From: Brevibacillus parabrevis
GTDB taxonomy: Bacteria; Bacillota; Bacilli; Brevibacillales; Brevibacillaceae
Direction: 5' to 3'
Assembly (NCBI RefSeq): GCF_003710905.1
Contig: NZ_RHHV01000008.1
Span: 287,956-351,955, forward strand
Length of the DNA: 64,000 nt
The notes beneath the pieces are model-generated. The model saw only the letters and a list, made by a program, of their open reading frames with translations. It made no database searches and was not told the origin of the DNA. Each line of letters starts with the position of its first letter. The first letter of the stretch is position 1. The position numbers and the translations under genes were made by a program. Shown in pieces: positions 35,637 through 44,706 of this stretch.

Positions 35637-35644
35637 GTACCAGT

Positions 35645-35679
35645 GGCATGCTGCCGACATAAGCATGCCTTCTTTTTTT
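35645..35679 (+). terminator. Intrinsic terminator
   Basis: GGCATGCT pairs with AGCATGCC, followed by TTCTTTTTTT. Confidence 0.88.
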
Positions 35680-35810
35680 GGCGTTTGGCAGAGGGCATGC
35701 CGTGGCAAGAGAACAGATGACAGGGGCGGGAAGGCTTTTCGATCATAAAAACCAGACAAGCCGCGTAGGGATAAGCATACGTCATGCAGTCGGGAGGATG
35801 GGGGATCAGC

Positions 35811-36122
35811 ATGGCACAAGTCATTTTGACGTTTTTTGTAGCCTATGGCATTGTCGTGGGAGGAGCCTTGTGCGGAGGATTGGGTGCGTTTTTGACAGAA
35901 AAACCTCCGTTGTTTTCGATGGTACAGCTGGCAGACCAACTGAAAATATGGGGGCTGGTCGGCGCTTTGGGCGGCACCTTCGACTCCTTTTTGCAAATTG
36001 AAAAAATATTGATGGGCAACTTCTCGCCCGTATTCAAGCAGCTTGTCATGATCGTCGTGGCTTTTTTGGGCGCTCATATCGGAACGATTTGCGTGCACTG
36101 GCTCGTGCAGGTGCGATCATGA
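35811..36122 (+). CDS. ytrH: YtrH, sporulation membrane protein
   Basis: The 103-residue protein has three hydrophobic helices; motif VVGGALCGGLGAFLTEKPPL and LKIWGLVGALGGTFD match YtrH, a mother-cell membrane protein made under sigma-E and needed for efficient sporulation. Start at ATG 35811 is preferred over the upstream ATG 35784, because GGAGGATGGGGG precedes it. Its TGA overlaps the ytrI start. Confidence 0.9.
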   Translation: MAQVILTFFVAYGIVVGGALCGGLGAFLTEKPPLFSMVQLADQLKIWGLVGALGGTFDSFLQIEKILMGNFSPVFKQLVMIVVAFLGAHIGTICVHWLVQVRS

Positions 36123-36664
36123 TGGTCATTTTCTGGAAACGCTACCTCGCGCTTCTGCTCATCGGCTGTCTTGTGGGCGGCACCGTGATTTTGTTCGTGT
36201 ACGGGCGCGAGATGGAACAAATGATGCTGGTGCGCAAAAGCCTGGAGCTGCAAAACAAAAAGCTGTACGAAGAAAACCAGGAGCTGAAGCAAAACCAGCG
36301 CGTCTACCGCAAAAATCAGGATCAGGTGATCGAGGAGGTTCGCGCTTTTGTGCTGACGGCGGATCAGAAGCAGCCTTTGCATGCCACGATTGTCGTACAA
36401 GTCGTCGATATGGTGGAAAAAGACTTCGCTTCGCTCAAAGGCAAAAAAGCGGAGCAGGTCGCAGAAGTTCACCAGGTTCTGCATGAGATGCTGCGCCGCA
36501 GGGAGTACGTCCTGTCGGATCGCACGATGGTCGAAGTGCGAATCAAGACGGTCTTCATCGCGCGGACGCTGCAAGTCTTCGTCACGGCAGAGGTCATATC
36601 GGATGATGTTTGGCAAAAGGTTGCGCGAAACTTTCTTTTTCTTCCCTCGTATATTTCTACATAG
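36119..36664 (+). CDS. ytrI: YtrI, sporulation membrane protein
   Basis: The 181-residue protein has one N-terminal membrane helix (about 5-27) followed by a coiled coil rich in Lys/Gln (MLVRKSLELQNKKLYEENQE) and a C-terminal domain. Size, order and the 4-base ATGA overlap with ytrH match the ytrHI sigma-E operon of B. subtilis. The family is less conserved than YtrH, so the call leans on context. Confidence 0.85.
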   Translation: MMVIFWKRYLALLLIGCLVGGTVILFVYGREMEQMMLVRKSLELQNKKLYEENQELKQNQRVYRKNQDQVIEEVRAFVLTADQKQPLHATIVVQVVDMVEKDFASLKGKKAEQVAEVHQVLHEMLRRREYVLSDRTMVEVRIKTVFIARTLQVFVTAEVISDDVWQKVARNFLFLPSYIST

Positions 36665-36720
36665 ATACCTGAAGGCAGATCGATCAAGGTCTGGGGTCAA
36701 CGCAAAGGAGAGGCGAGTAC

Positions 36721-37497
36721 ATGTCCATGTTCAAGAAGTTGCTGGCGAGTGTTGGAATTGGAGCTGCGAAAGTAGATACCCGTTTGGAGGAGGAGTCGCT
36801 CGTTCCCGGGGATCTCGTAAAAGGCGAGGTGCATCTTACAGGAGGAGATGTAGCACAGGAAATCGACGAAATCTACATGTACGTTGTTACCCACTATGAA
36901 CGAGAAGTGAACGACAACAAGGTGAAAGAAGAATGCACCCTGGTCAAATACCGTTTGACCGAGCGCGTGTACCTGCAGCCAAAAGAGAGCAAAGTCCTTC
37001 CTTTTGCTTTCCCGCTTCCTTATGAAACCCCGCTGACAATGGGGCGCCAGCCTGTTTATTTGCGAACCGGACTGGATATCAAAAATGCGATTGATCCTGG
37101 CGATTCCGATTTCATCGAAGTGCGTCCGCATCCGTTGATGACAAAAGTGCTGGATGCTGTTTCTTCCCTTGGCTTCCAACTGTACAAAGTAGATTGCGAG
37201 TACAATCGCCATCTGGGCAAATCGTATCCGTTTGTGCAAGAGTTCGAGTTTCGTCCGACCGGGCCGTATCGCAGCCGTCTGGAAGAGTTGGAGGCAATCT
37301 TCTACTTGCGCGAGGGAGAGCTGGAAGTGTTGCTGGAGCTAGACAAGCGTGCGCGCGGCTTCCTGGGCGCTTTTGAAGAAGCGTTTAACCTCGACGAGCG
37401 CTACGTGCGCTTCCGACTGCATGACGAAGATTTGAACAGACCGACACACGTGATTGCGGATGCGATCGAGCAACTGATCAAAAAACAGCTGCGCTAA
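36721..37497 (+). CDS. spo0M: Spo0M, arrestin-like sporulation control protein
   Basis: The 258-residue protein has the two-lobed beta-sandwich sequence of Spo0M (MSMFKKLLASVGIGAAKVDTR; VPGDLVKGEVHLTGG; later RSRLEELEAIFYLR). B. subtilis Spo0M affects early sporulation and cell division and interacts with cytoskeletal proteins. GGAGAGGC precedes the ATG. Follows ytrHI by 56 bases, possibly with its own promoter. Terminator follows. Confidence 0.95.
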   Translation: MSMFKKLLASVGIGAAKVDTRLEEESLVPGDLVKGEVHLTGGDVAQEIDEIYMYVVTHYEREVNDNKVKEECTLVKYRLTERVYLQPKESKVLPFAFPLPYETPLTMGRQPVYLRTGLDIKNAIDPGDSDFIEVRPHPLMTKVLDAVSSLGFQLYKVDCEYNRHLGKSYPFVQEFEFRPTGPYRSRLEELEAIFYLREGELEVLLELDKRARGFLGAFEEAFNLDERYVRFRLHDEDLNRPTHVIADAIEQLIKKQLR

Positions 37498-37531
37498 GAG
37501 TTAAGAGCCAAGCGAGTGCGAAAAAGAAAAG

Positions 37532-37565
37532 AAGGCTGTCTGGGAGAAAACCAGGCAGCCTTTTT
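37532..37565. terminator. Bidirectional intrinsic terminator
   Basis: AAGGCTGTCTGG pairs with CCAGGCAGCCTT and TTTTT follows; an A-rich flank lets it also end the minus-strand YjcZ gene. Confidence 0.88.
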
Positions 37566-37588
37566 GTATGGGCGAAAAAGCGAGCAAA

Positions 37589-37675
37589 TTAGTCGTCTGC
37601 GCCGACGATCGTCAACAGGACGAACAACACAAGAATCAAAGACAACCCGTTAAAGCCTCCGTTAAACAGCCCCAT
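37589..37675 (-). CDS. YjcZ-family tiny membrane protein
   Basis: The 28-residue product MGLFNGGFNGLSLILVLFVL... ends LLTIVGADD. GGAGG lies 7 bases before the ATG. Same design as the gene at 2798-2890 but with an Ala-Asp-Asp end in place of Cys. Probably expressed late in sporulation, by analogy only. Confidence 0.8.
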   Translation of the reverse strand: MGLFNGGFNGLSLILVLFVLLTIVGADD

Positions 37676-37882
37676 TTGAAATCCTCCCGTAATCCGTGAC
37701 GTGATGTTTGTTCCCTATATAGAATAGTCGCCGACAGGGGCAAACGTGTTCAGGCAAACACCCATTTTTCGGGCGAAAAACCGATTGCATGAGGTGTCTT
37801 TCTAATTTTTTGATTTGCATGTATGGGGCTGGATTTTTCTGACAATACTGTGAGCATGAAGAAATCCAAGGAGGATATTATT

Positions 37883-38653
37883 ATGAATTTGTTGGAAAAA
37901 ACGAGAAAAATCAATGTCATGCTGCAAAAAACAATGGGAGGCAGCGGTGTCGGCTTTCAAGACCTCGCCAAGCTTTTGTCCGAAGTCATCTCGGCCAATG
38001 TGTACATCATTACGGCTGACGGCTCGATTCTCGGCAGCGGAATGAATCAGGAAATTTCCCTGAATGAAGAAGGGCAGACCCACCTGCAAAGCGGAGTACA
38101 CCAGAAGCTGCTGGAAGTGACGCAAACGTTGGCGAACGAGTCGATTCAAAGCCCGTACAGCTTTGTGCCAAAAGAGCTGGGCAGCTTGTTCCCGCAAATG
38201 ATGACGACGATCGTCCCGATTAACGCGGGCGGAAGCCGACTGGGCACACTCGTGTTGCTCCGCGCTTACGGCGAGTTCGAGACAGAAGATTTGATTTTGG
38301 GCGAGATCGGCGCCACGGTTATCGGGATGAAAATTGTCCGTCAGCGCACGGAGCAGATTGAAAATGAAGTGCGGGACAAAACGTTTGCCAAAATTGCATT
38401 GTCCTCCCTTTCCTACAGTGAACAGATTGCCATCGAGAAAATCATGGAGCAGCTCGACGCGCGCGAAGGCTTGCTCGTAGCAAGCCAGCTGGCGGATCAG
38501 GCGGGGCTTACGCGCTCTGTCATCGTCAACGCGCTGCGCAAGCTGGCCAGCGCTGGCGTGCTCGAATCCCGCTCGCTCGGCATGAAAGGGACATACATCA
38601 AAGTGCTGAATGACAAGTTCCCGTCTGAATTGGCCAAGTGGAAAACATCGTAA
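37883..38653 (+). CDS. codY: CodY-like GTP/branched-chain amino acid sensing regulator
   Basis: The 256-residue protein starts at ATG 37883 after AAGGAGG; the frame extends upstream without a site. It has the CodY GAF domain (LLEKTRKINVMLQK, MTTIVPINAGGSRLGTLVLL, GEIGATVIGM) and the very conserved winged helix (LVASQLADQAGLTRSVIVNA, LESRSLGMKGTYIKVLN). The middle (residues 60-100) diverges from B. subtilis CodY. It is not in the codVWXY-hslUV operon, so it may be a second copy. CodY represses peptide transporters and catabolic genes in rich medium; such an operon lies directly downstream. Confidence 0.87.
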   Translation: MNLLEKTRKINVMLQKTMGGSGVGFQDLAKLLSEVISANVYIITADGSILGSGMNQEISLNEEGQTHLQSGVHQKLLEVTQTLANESIQSPYSFVPKELGSLFPQMMTTIVPINAGGSRLGTLVLLRAYGEFETEDLILGEIGATVIGMKIVRQRTEQIENEVRDKTFAKIALSSLSYSEQIAIEKIMEQLDAREGLLVASQLADQAGLTRSVIVNALRKLASAGVLESRSLGMKGTYIKVLNDKFPSELAKWKTS

Positions 38654-38669
38654 TTCAATCGGTGCAGAC

Positions 38670-38702
38670 AAAAGGCTCTCCTTTTTGCAGGAGGGTCTTT
38701 TG
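38670..38702 (+). terminator. Intrinsic terminator
   Basis: AAAAGGCTCTCCT pairs with AGGAGGGTCTTTT with two imperfect pairs. Confidence 0.75.
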
Positions 38703-38762
38703 GCGTTTGTTTTGCAGTTCAACGAGTACAATCCAGCTTGACAAAATTTCATGAATTAATCA

Positions 38763-38791
38763 TTGATTCGTGATTTTTTTGCCGATATAAT
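38763..38791 (+). promoter_or_regulatory. Sigma-A promoter of the peptide-use operon
   Basis: TTGATT and TATAAT are separated by 17 bases, 82 bases before the M81 gene start. Confidence 0.65.
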
Positions 38792-38824
38792 TTGCGAAAA
38801 GGAATAACTTCAAAAAATTCTAAA

Positions 38825-38844
38825 TTTAAAGTTTAAACTTCAAA
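38825..38844. promoter_or_regulatory. Palindromic putative operator
   Basis: The 12-bp core AAGTTTAAACTT is a perfect palindrome and extends to 20 bp with one mismatched pair. It lies between the -10 box and the M81 ribosome site, where a bound repressor would block transcription. The RpiR-type regulator encoded in the same operon is the natural candidate. It does not match the CodY box. Confidence 0.5.
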
Positions 38845-38872
38845 ATGGAAAATGACTGAGGAGGAGATCGGA

Positions 38873-40366
38873 TTGAAAGTGGCAATTGGTGGCGTCGTGC
38901 ACGAAACGAACACATTTTCCAACGTTCCTTCTACGCTAGACCTGTTTCAAAGCTGGGAGTGGGATCACGGAGAGGTCATCCTTTCACGCAACCGCAAAGT
39001 CCGAAACTTCCTCGGCGGAATGGTCGACCGGGCGGAGGAGCTGGGGATTGAACTTTTGCCGACTTTCTCCACGTTCGCCTACCCGGCTGGCACGATCACG
39101 CATGAGACGTACGAGCGGATGAAAAACGAGCTGCTGGAAGGGCTGCGGCTGGCGAAGGATGCGGATGCGATCTGTCTCGCGCTTCACGGAGCGGGCGTTG
39201 CAGAAGGCGTCGACGATCTGGAAGGCGATCTGCTCGCGGCCGTTCGCGGCGTGGTCGGCTACGACATTCCGCTGGTCGTGACGCTCGACTTGCATGCCAA
39301 CATGACTCCGAAGATGGTTGAGGAGGCGGACGCGCTGCTCGGCGTTCACCTGTATCCGCACGTTGACTGCTATGAGCGCGGCCTGGAGGCGATTGACGTC
39401 GCCAGCAAAATGGTCGCAGGCGAGTGGAAGCCGACGATGCATCTCACCCGATTGCCGCTTTTGATCCCTACCTCTGCTACCCACCATTTTCCGGCGAACG
39501 AAATCAACGAGGCATGCTGGGCTTGGGAAAAGGAAGAGAACGTGATCGACTGCGCCTTTTTTCACGGTTTCCCGTACACGGACATTCCGGAGCTGGGAGT
39601 GGCGGTTTTGACGGTCACGAACAACGACAGCGAGCTTGCCCGCAAAGTGAGCGAGGATGTAGCGAAGCTCGTTTGGCAACACAGGGATGACTTCGAGCTG
39701 ATCATGCCGACTCCTGCGGAAGGAATCGCGCAAGCACTCGCTACAGAAGGAATGCCGATTGTCATCAACGAGACATCGGACAACCCGGGCGGAGGAACTC
39801 CCGGCGACGGGACGCATCTGTTGCGGGCCATGCTCGACGCGCAGTTGACCAACGCCTGCTTCGGCTACATGTACGATCCAGAAGTGGTGCAACAAGCATT
39901 TGCAGCGGGAGTCGGGGCCACGCTGGAGATTAGCCTAGGCGGGAAAACCGACCATCTGCACGGCGAGCCGCTTGAAGTAACCGCGTACGTCAAAGCGTTG
40001 ACCGATGGCAAGTTTGTCGCCACGACGCCGATGGGCCAAGGAGCGCGTATCGACTACGGCAAATCTGTCCGCTTGCAAATCGGCGGTGTCGATGTGCTCG
40101 TCTGCTCGGTCAAATCGCAGGTGCTCGACGAACAAATTTTTCAGCTGCACGGCATTGATGTCACGCGCTACAAGATCGTTGCCCTCAAGTCGAGTACGCA
40201 CTTCCGGGCCGCCTTTGAACCGATCAGCGCCAAAGTCATCACGGTTGATTCACCCGGCCTGACGACGCTGAACTTCCGGTTTTTCCAATACAAACGGGCA
40301 AATCGCCCACTTTATCCGCTAGACCCGATCACAGATCCGACCCTACCACAACTGACAAGGAAGTAG
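38873..40366 (+). CDS. M81 family metallopeptidase (MlrC-like)
   Basis: The protein has 497 residues from TTG 38873, which has GAGGAGGAG 7 bases upstream. It matches the M81/DUF1485 family of microcystinase C: GGVVHETNTFSN (metal Glu/His), LHGAGVAEGVDDLEGD, VTLDLHANM (metal Asp/His), GVHLYPHVD and ETSDNPGGGTPGDGTHLLR. MlrC hydrolyses linear D-amino-acid-containing peptides. First gene of a run of eight to nine tightly packed genes, including an oligopeptide transporter, so it probably cleaves imported unusual peptides in the cytoplasm. Confidence 0.9.
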   Translation: MKVAIGGVVHETNTFSNVPSTLDLFQSWEWDHGEVILSRNRKVRNFLGGMVDRAEELGIELLPTFSTFAYPAGTITHETYERMKNELLEGLRLAKDADAICLALHGAGVAEGVDDLEGDLLAAVRGVVGYDIPLVVTLDLHANMTPKMVEEADALLGVHLYPHVDCYERGLEAIDVASKMVAGEWKPTMHLTRLPLLIPTSATHHFPANEINEACWAWEKEENVIDCAFFHGFPYTDIPELGVAVLTVTNNDSELARKVSEDVAKLVWQHRDDFELIMPTPAEGIAQALATEGMPIVINETSDNPGGGTPGDGTHLLRAMLDAQLTNACFGYMYDPEVVQQAFAAGVGATLEISLGGKTDHLHGEPLEVTAYVKALTDGKFVATTPMGQGARIDYGKSVRLQIGGVDVLVCSVKSQVLDEQIFQLHGIDVTRYKIVALKSSTHFRAAFEPISAKVITVDSPGLTTLNFRFFQYKRANRPLYPLDPITDPTLPQLTRK

Positions 40367-40372
40367 AAGAAG

Positions 40373-41245
40373 ATGGAAAACGTACAGGAGCGCATTCGCA
40401 AACATTATCCGGAATTGACAAACCAGCAAAAGTTGGCCGCCAAATACATTCTCGCCGAAACAAAAGTCGTAGCCCAAAAACCAGCAAAGGTGGTCGGGGC
40501 GCTGAGCGGCACGAGTGAAACGACAGTCATTCGCCTCTCCTACGCGCTCGGTTACTCCGGGTATAGCGAGTTGCAGCAAGAAATTCGCAGCTCCTTGCTG
40601 GATAAAGTGCAAAAAGAAAATGCCATTGACAGCCTGCGGGCAGCAGCGGAAGATTTGCGCGATCAGGACGATCTGATCTCCTTCAACATGGAGCAGGACG
40701 TCGCCTACATTCGGCAAACGCTCGGCGGACTGAAAAAGGAACAACTGGAGCAGGCGGTAGCAAGCATCATGGCCGCCAAGCACATTCTCGTCGTCGGCTT
40801 CCGCAGCTCGTATGCCCCTGCCAATTGGCTCGCTTTTTCACTGAATGTCGTAAAAGGAAATGCGCACCTGTACAGAGGACCTGTCGACGATGCGAACTAT
40901 TTGCTGACCCAGATCAATTCGGACTGGTTGGTCATTACCTTGTCCTTTCCCCGCTATGTCAGTGAAACGATTTTATTCACCAAGGCGGCAAAGGAGAGAG
41001 GGGCTGTCGTTTTGGGGATTACCGACGACGAGCTTTCTCCGGTCGGGCCGATTGCCGATCAAGTCTTGAAAGTTCATGCACCTGCTCCTACCGCGCTGAA
41101 AGGAATGACCGCGATCTTTTCCATGCTGAGCGTACTGGTCAGCGGTGTGGTACAGGCCGATGGCGAGCAGGTGAAAGAACGGCTGCTAAACTACGAAAAC
41201 ACGAGTCGCCAAATCTATCCCTTCGTGGGGGAAACCGACATGTGA
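40373..41245 (+). CDS. MurR/RpiR-family transcriptional regulator
   Basis: The 290-residue protein has an RpiR helix-turn-helix (residues 1-75; LSGTSETTVIRLSYALGYSG) and a SIS domain (125-260; ILVVGFRSSYAPANW and LVITLSFPRY). SIS domains bind phospho-sugars such as MurNAc-6-P, but in some members other ligands. Six bases after the M81 gene, in the operon it probably controls. The palindrome upstream of the operon is its likely target. Confidence 0.9.
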   Translation: MENVQERIRKHYPELTNQQKLAAKYILAETKVVAQKPAKVVGALSGTSETTVIRLSYALGYSGYSELQQEIRSSLLDKVQKENAIDSLRAAAEDLRDQDDLISFNMEQDVAYIRQTLGGLKKEQLEQAVASIMAAKHILVVGFRSSYAPANWLAFSLNVVKGNAHLYRGPVDDANYLLTQINSDWLVITLSFPRYVSETILFTKAAKERGAVVLGITDDELSPVGPIADQVLKVHAPAPTALKGMTAIFSMLSVLVSGVVQADGEQVKERLLNYENTSRQIYPFVGETDM

Positions 41246-41272
41246 CGCTGAGAGAAAAAAGGGGATGAGGGT

Positions 41273-42883
41273 ATGAAAAAAAGCTGGTGGAAAACAGGGC
41301 CACTAAGCGTACTGCTGGCAACGGCAGTCATCGCAGGCTGTTCATCGCAGACAGCCAACCAGACAACGCAGCCGAAAACCGATGAGGCGGGCAAGACGAG
41401 CAACACGCTCGTTGTCTCATCGCTGATTGACCCGGACACGCTCGATCTGCACAAAACAACCTGGCTCGGCAACGAGAACGGCCTTTTGTACGAACCGCTG
41501 CTGAGCCGGGACACTTCGGGAAAAATCATCCCCGGCCTTGCGGAAAAATACGAGATTTCGCCGGACGGCAAAACGTGGACGTTCACCATACGCAAAAATA
41601 TCCGCTTCCACACCGGCAATCCTGTGACGGCAGCCGCTGTGAAGGAGTCGTTTGACCGGATGCTGGAAATCTCCCCTGTCAAAGGGATCGTCGGGCCGAT
41701 CGAAAAAGTGGAGGCAACAGACGAGCAGACGCTGAAAGTTCATTTCAGCAAGCCATTTTCTCCTTTTATCAACGTCGTCATTAGCGGAATGGTTTCTCCT
41801 GTAGACACGAAGGCGGCAAAAGAGCTGGGCGACGGTTTTGGCGACAAGCCATCGGGAACGGGGCCGATCCAGTTTGAGAAGCGGGAGCGGGGCGCATCGC
41901 TTCTGTTCAAGAAAAATCCCGAGTACAACTGGGGGCCGGAGTACGTCGCAAACAAAGGCCCGCTTCATATCGACAACGTTTTGTTCCGCTTTTTGAAAGA
42001 CGACGATACGCGCATGATGGAGTTCAAAAAAGGAACGATTCACGTACTGCACGATGTTCCGGCAAACTCCGTCGCTGAATTGCAGTCATTGCCTGGCGTC
42101 GACATTCAGAAAACGATGGACATCGGCATCAAGTACATCGCTTTTAACAACAAGCATCCACTGTTCAGTGACGTTCGCTTGCGCAAGGCGGTAGCTCTCT
42201 CCGTCGACCGCGATCCGCTGGTACAAGTAGCGTTGAACGGTTTCGGCAAACCGATATACGGACCGTTGGCACCGACGATTTTCGGCTACAGCGAGGCGAT
42301 CGAGAACAAGGCGAAGCAAATGTACACCCGCAATGTAGCGGAGTCCAAGCAGTTGCTGGCAGATGCCGGATGGACGGACACCAACAACGACGGCATCGTG
42401 GACAAGGACGGCAAACCGTTGTCGGTGGAGATTTTGGTGTCACAGCAGCCGGCCTTTACCAGAGCCGCGCAAATTCTCCAAAGCCAGCTGAGAGAAGCGG
42501 GAATCGATCTCAAAATTACCGTTCAGGAAATGACGACGATCAAAGACCGGATCAGCAAAAAGTCGTACGACATGGCACTGATGTACTACGGCTGGTACGA
42601 TGCCGATATTCTGTTTCTCATTTTTGAAAAGAGCAACGCCGAAAGCCGCATGCACTATACGCGGCCCGAGCTGGACGATCTGCTGAACAAAGGGCGGGAA
42701 GCTTCCAGCGAAGAGGAACGCATTCGCATTTACGAACAGGCACAGGAAATTTTGCTGAACGATTCGCCATGGGTGCCGCTCTGGGTGAACGAAGTCGTGA
42801 CAGCAACGAGAGGCATCAAAGGCTTTGGGCTCAATTCCTACACGCAATACTTCATTTTGAATGATGTCACTCTCGATAAATAG
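41273..42883 (+). CDS. Oligopeptide ABC transporter substrate-binding lipoprotein
   Basis: The 536-residue family-5 solute-binding protein has a lipobox IAGC (Cys23) and the family signature YEISPDGKTWTFTIRKNIRFH. The body is full length. It captures peptides outside the membrane for the permeases encoded next. Strong GGGGATGAGG site. The mature N-terminus is Ser/Thr/Gln-rich, a normal spacer. Confidence 0.95.
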   Translation: MKKSWWKTGPLSVLLATAVIAGCSSQTANQTTQPKTDEAGKTSNTLVVSSLIDPDTLDLHKTTWLGNENGLLYEPLLSRDTSGKIIPGLAEKYEISPDGKTWTFTIRKNIRFHTGNPVTAAAVKESFDRMLEISPVKGIVGPIEKVEATDEQTLKVHFSKPFSPFINVVISGMVSPVDTKAAKELGDGFGDKPSGTGPIQFEKRERGASLLFKKNPEYNWGPEYVANKGPLHIDNVLFRFLKDDDTRMMEFKKGTIHVLHDVPANSVAELQSLPGVDIQKTMDIGIKYIAFNNKHPLFSDVRLRKAVALSVDRDPLVQVALNGFGKPIYGPLAPTIFGYSEAIENKAKQMYTRNVAESKQLLADAGWTDTNNDGIVDKDGKPLSVEILVSQQPAFTRAAQILQSQLREAGIDLKITVQEMTTIKDRISKKSYDMALMYYGWYDADILFLIFEKSNAESRMHYTRPELDDLLNKGREASSEEERIRIYEQAQEILLNDSPWVPLWVNEVVTATRGIKGFGLNSYTQYFILNDVTLDK

Positions 42884-42901
42884 AGAAACAGGGGTGATGG
42901 T

Positions 42902-43822
42902 ATGCGCCGCTATGTGGTGAAAAGGCTGATTTCTCTATTGGGCACGCTCCTGGGCGTATCTGTCCTGATATTTCTCATGGTGCACCTGATTCCCGGCGAT
43001 CCTGCGACGCAAATATTGGGACAGTTTGCCACGCCGGAAGCCATCAGCCAGATGCGCACGGCGCTCGGACTGGATCAGCCGCTATGGCAGCAGTATGTCG
43101 GCTTTCTGGGCAGACTTTTGACGGGTGATCTGGGTACGTCTCTCTTTACGGGAGAGAGTGTGTGGGAGCAGATTGTCACGCGCTTCCCGATCACGTTGCA
43201 GCTTGCTATTTTCAGTGTTTTGATTGCCGCAATATTCGGTATTTTACTCGGGACGATTGCCGCTGTGAAACAAAATACGCTGGTGGACAGATTCGTCGTC
43301 CTGCTCTCGCTGGTCGGGATTTCCGCGCCAGGCTTCTGGATCGCCCTGTTCCTGATCTGGATTTTTGCTTACAAGCTCGCGCTGTTTCCGATTTCCGGCT
43401 ATGAGGGCGTTCATTCCTTGCTGCTGCCAGCCATCACTTTGGGCATGGCGGAAGCGGGGATGATCGCCCGAATGACCCGGGCAAGCATGCTGGAAGTGAT
43501 CAAACAGGACTACATGCGGACAGCCGAAGCAAAAGGGGCTTCGCTCGTTTCACTCATTTTCAGCCACGGCTTGCCCAATGCAATTATCCCGGTCGTGACG
43601 ATGATCGGCTTGCAATTTGGCTCGCTGATGGCAGGCGCTGTAGTCGTGGAGACGGTATTTTCCTTGCAAGGCATCGGCAGTCTGGCGATTGAAGCGATCA
43701 GCAAGCGAGACATGCCGACAGTGCAAGGGATGGTATTTTTCATGGCGCTGATTTTTGCACTGACCAACTTGATCGTGGATCTGATTTACAGCCGGATTGA
43801 TCCGCGCATCCACTTCGATTAG
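42902..43822 (+). CDS. Peptide ABC transporter permease (DppB/OppB type)
   Basis: The 306-residue protein has six membrane helices with the usual first-helix plus long loop layout (VHLIPGDPATQILG) and the EAA cytoplasmic loop (EVIKQDYMRTAEAKGASLVS). 18 bases after the binding protein gene and 18 before the second permease. Forms the channel with its partner. Confidence 0.95.
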   Translation: MRRYVVKRLISLLGTLLGVSVLIFLMVHLIPGDPATQILGQFATPEAISQMRTALGLDQPLWQQYVGFLGRLLTGDLGTSLFTGESVWEQIVTRFPITLQLAIFSVLIAAIFGILLGTIAAVKQNTLVDRFVVLLSLVGISAPGFWIALFLIWIFAYKLALFPISGYEGVHSLLLPAITLGMAEAGMIARMTRASMLEVIKQDYMRTAEAKGASLVSLIFSHGLPNAIIPVVTMIGLQFGSLMAGAVVVETVFSLQGIGSLAIEAISKRDMPTVQGMVFFMALIFALTNLIVDLIYSRIDPRIHFD

Positions 43823-43840
43823 GGGAGGAGCAGGATTATC

Positions 43841-44692
43841 GTGAATAACAGTCGTCACATGTCTTACTGGTCAGGGATCAGAAAGCGATTGCAGCGCAAT
43901 AAAACAGCTATGGCCGGAGCGATCATCCTGCTTGTTTTTACACTCGGCTCGCTGCTCGCTCCCGTGATCGCCCCGCATCCCGTCGAACAGATGAACTTTG
44001 ATCAACGCCTGGCTGCTCCCAGTTCTACCCATCTCTTGGGAACGGACGATTTTGGCCGGGACATTTTTTCCCGCTTGTTGCATGGCGGTCGCATCTCGCT
44101 TTTGATGGGGTTGATAACGGTAGTGTTGTCGACCACGATTGGGGTCACGCTCGGAATTATTGCCGGATATTACAGGCGTCTTGATTTGTTTATCATGCAG
44201 GGGATGGATATTCTCATGTCGCTGCCCGCCTTGCTTTTGGCGATCGCAGTCATTGCCGTGCTCGGGCCAGGGTTGGCCAATGCGATGATTGCCGTCGTGA
44301 TCGCGGTCATCCCGTCCTACGTGCGGGTCGTGCGTTCCGCGGTGCTGTCGATTCGGGAAAAAGAGTACATCGAAGCCGTCCGCGCTTTGGGCATCCGGGA
44401 TTGGCAAATTCTTTTGAAGCACATTTTGCCGAACATCATGTCGCCGATCATCGTGTTGTCGACGATCCAGTTTGGCGTCAGTATTTTGGCTGCTGCGGCC
44501 TTGAGCTTTCTCGGTTTGGGCGCACAGCCGCCGATGCCTGAATGGGGGGCGATGGTTTTTGTCGGCAAGTCGTTTTTGAGTCAGGCTTGGTGGATGTCGA
44601 TTTTCCCGGGAATGGCGATCATGCTGGTGGTTCTGGGCTTCAATCTGCTTGGGGATGGATTGCGCGACGCCCTGGACCCGAAAACGAGGTAA
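43841..44692 (+). CDS. Peptide ABC transporter permease (DppC/OppC type)
   Basis: The 283-residue protein has the N-terminal helix and DFGRDIFSRLLHGGRISL loop of DppC proteins, then five more helices with EAA loop REKEYIEAVRALGIRDWQI. Start GTG 43841 follows AGGGGAGGAG by 10 bases. Second half of the transport channel. Confidence 0.95.
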   Translation: MNNSRHMSYWSGIRKRLQRNKTAMAGAIILLVFTLGSLLAPVIAPHPVEQMNFDQRLAAPSSTHLLGTDDFGRDIFSRLLHGGRISLLMGLITVVLSTTIGVTLGIIAGYYRRLDLFIMQGMDILMSLPALLLAIAVIAVLGPGLANAMIAVVIAVIPSYVRVVRSAVLSIREKEYIEAVRALGIRDWQILLKHILPNIMSPIIVLSTIQFGVSILAAAALSFLGLGAQPPMPEWGAMVFVGKSFLSQAWWMSIFPGMAIMLVVLGFNLLGDGLRDALDPKTR

Positions 44693-44706
44693 GGGAGGAT
44701 GGACAG

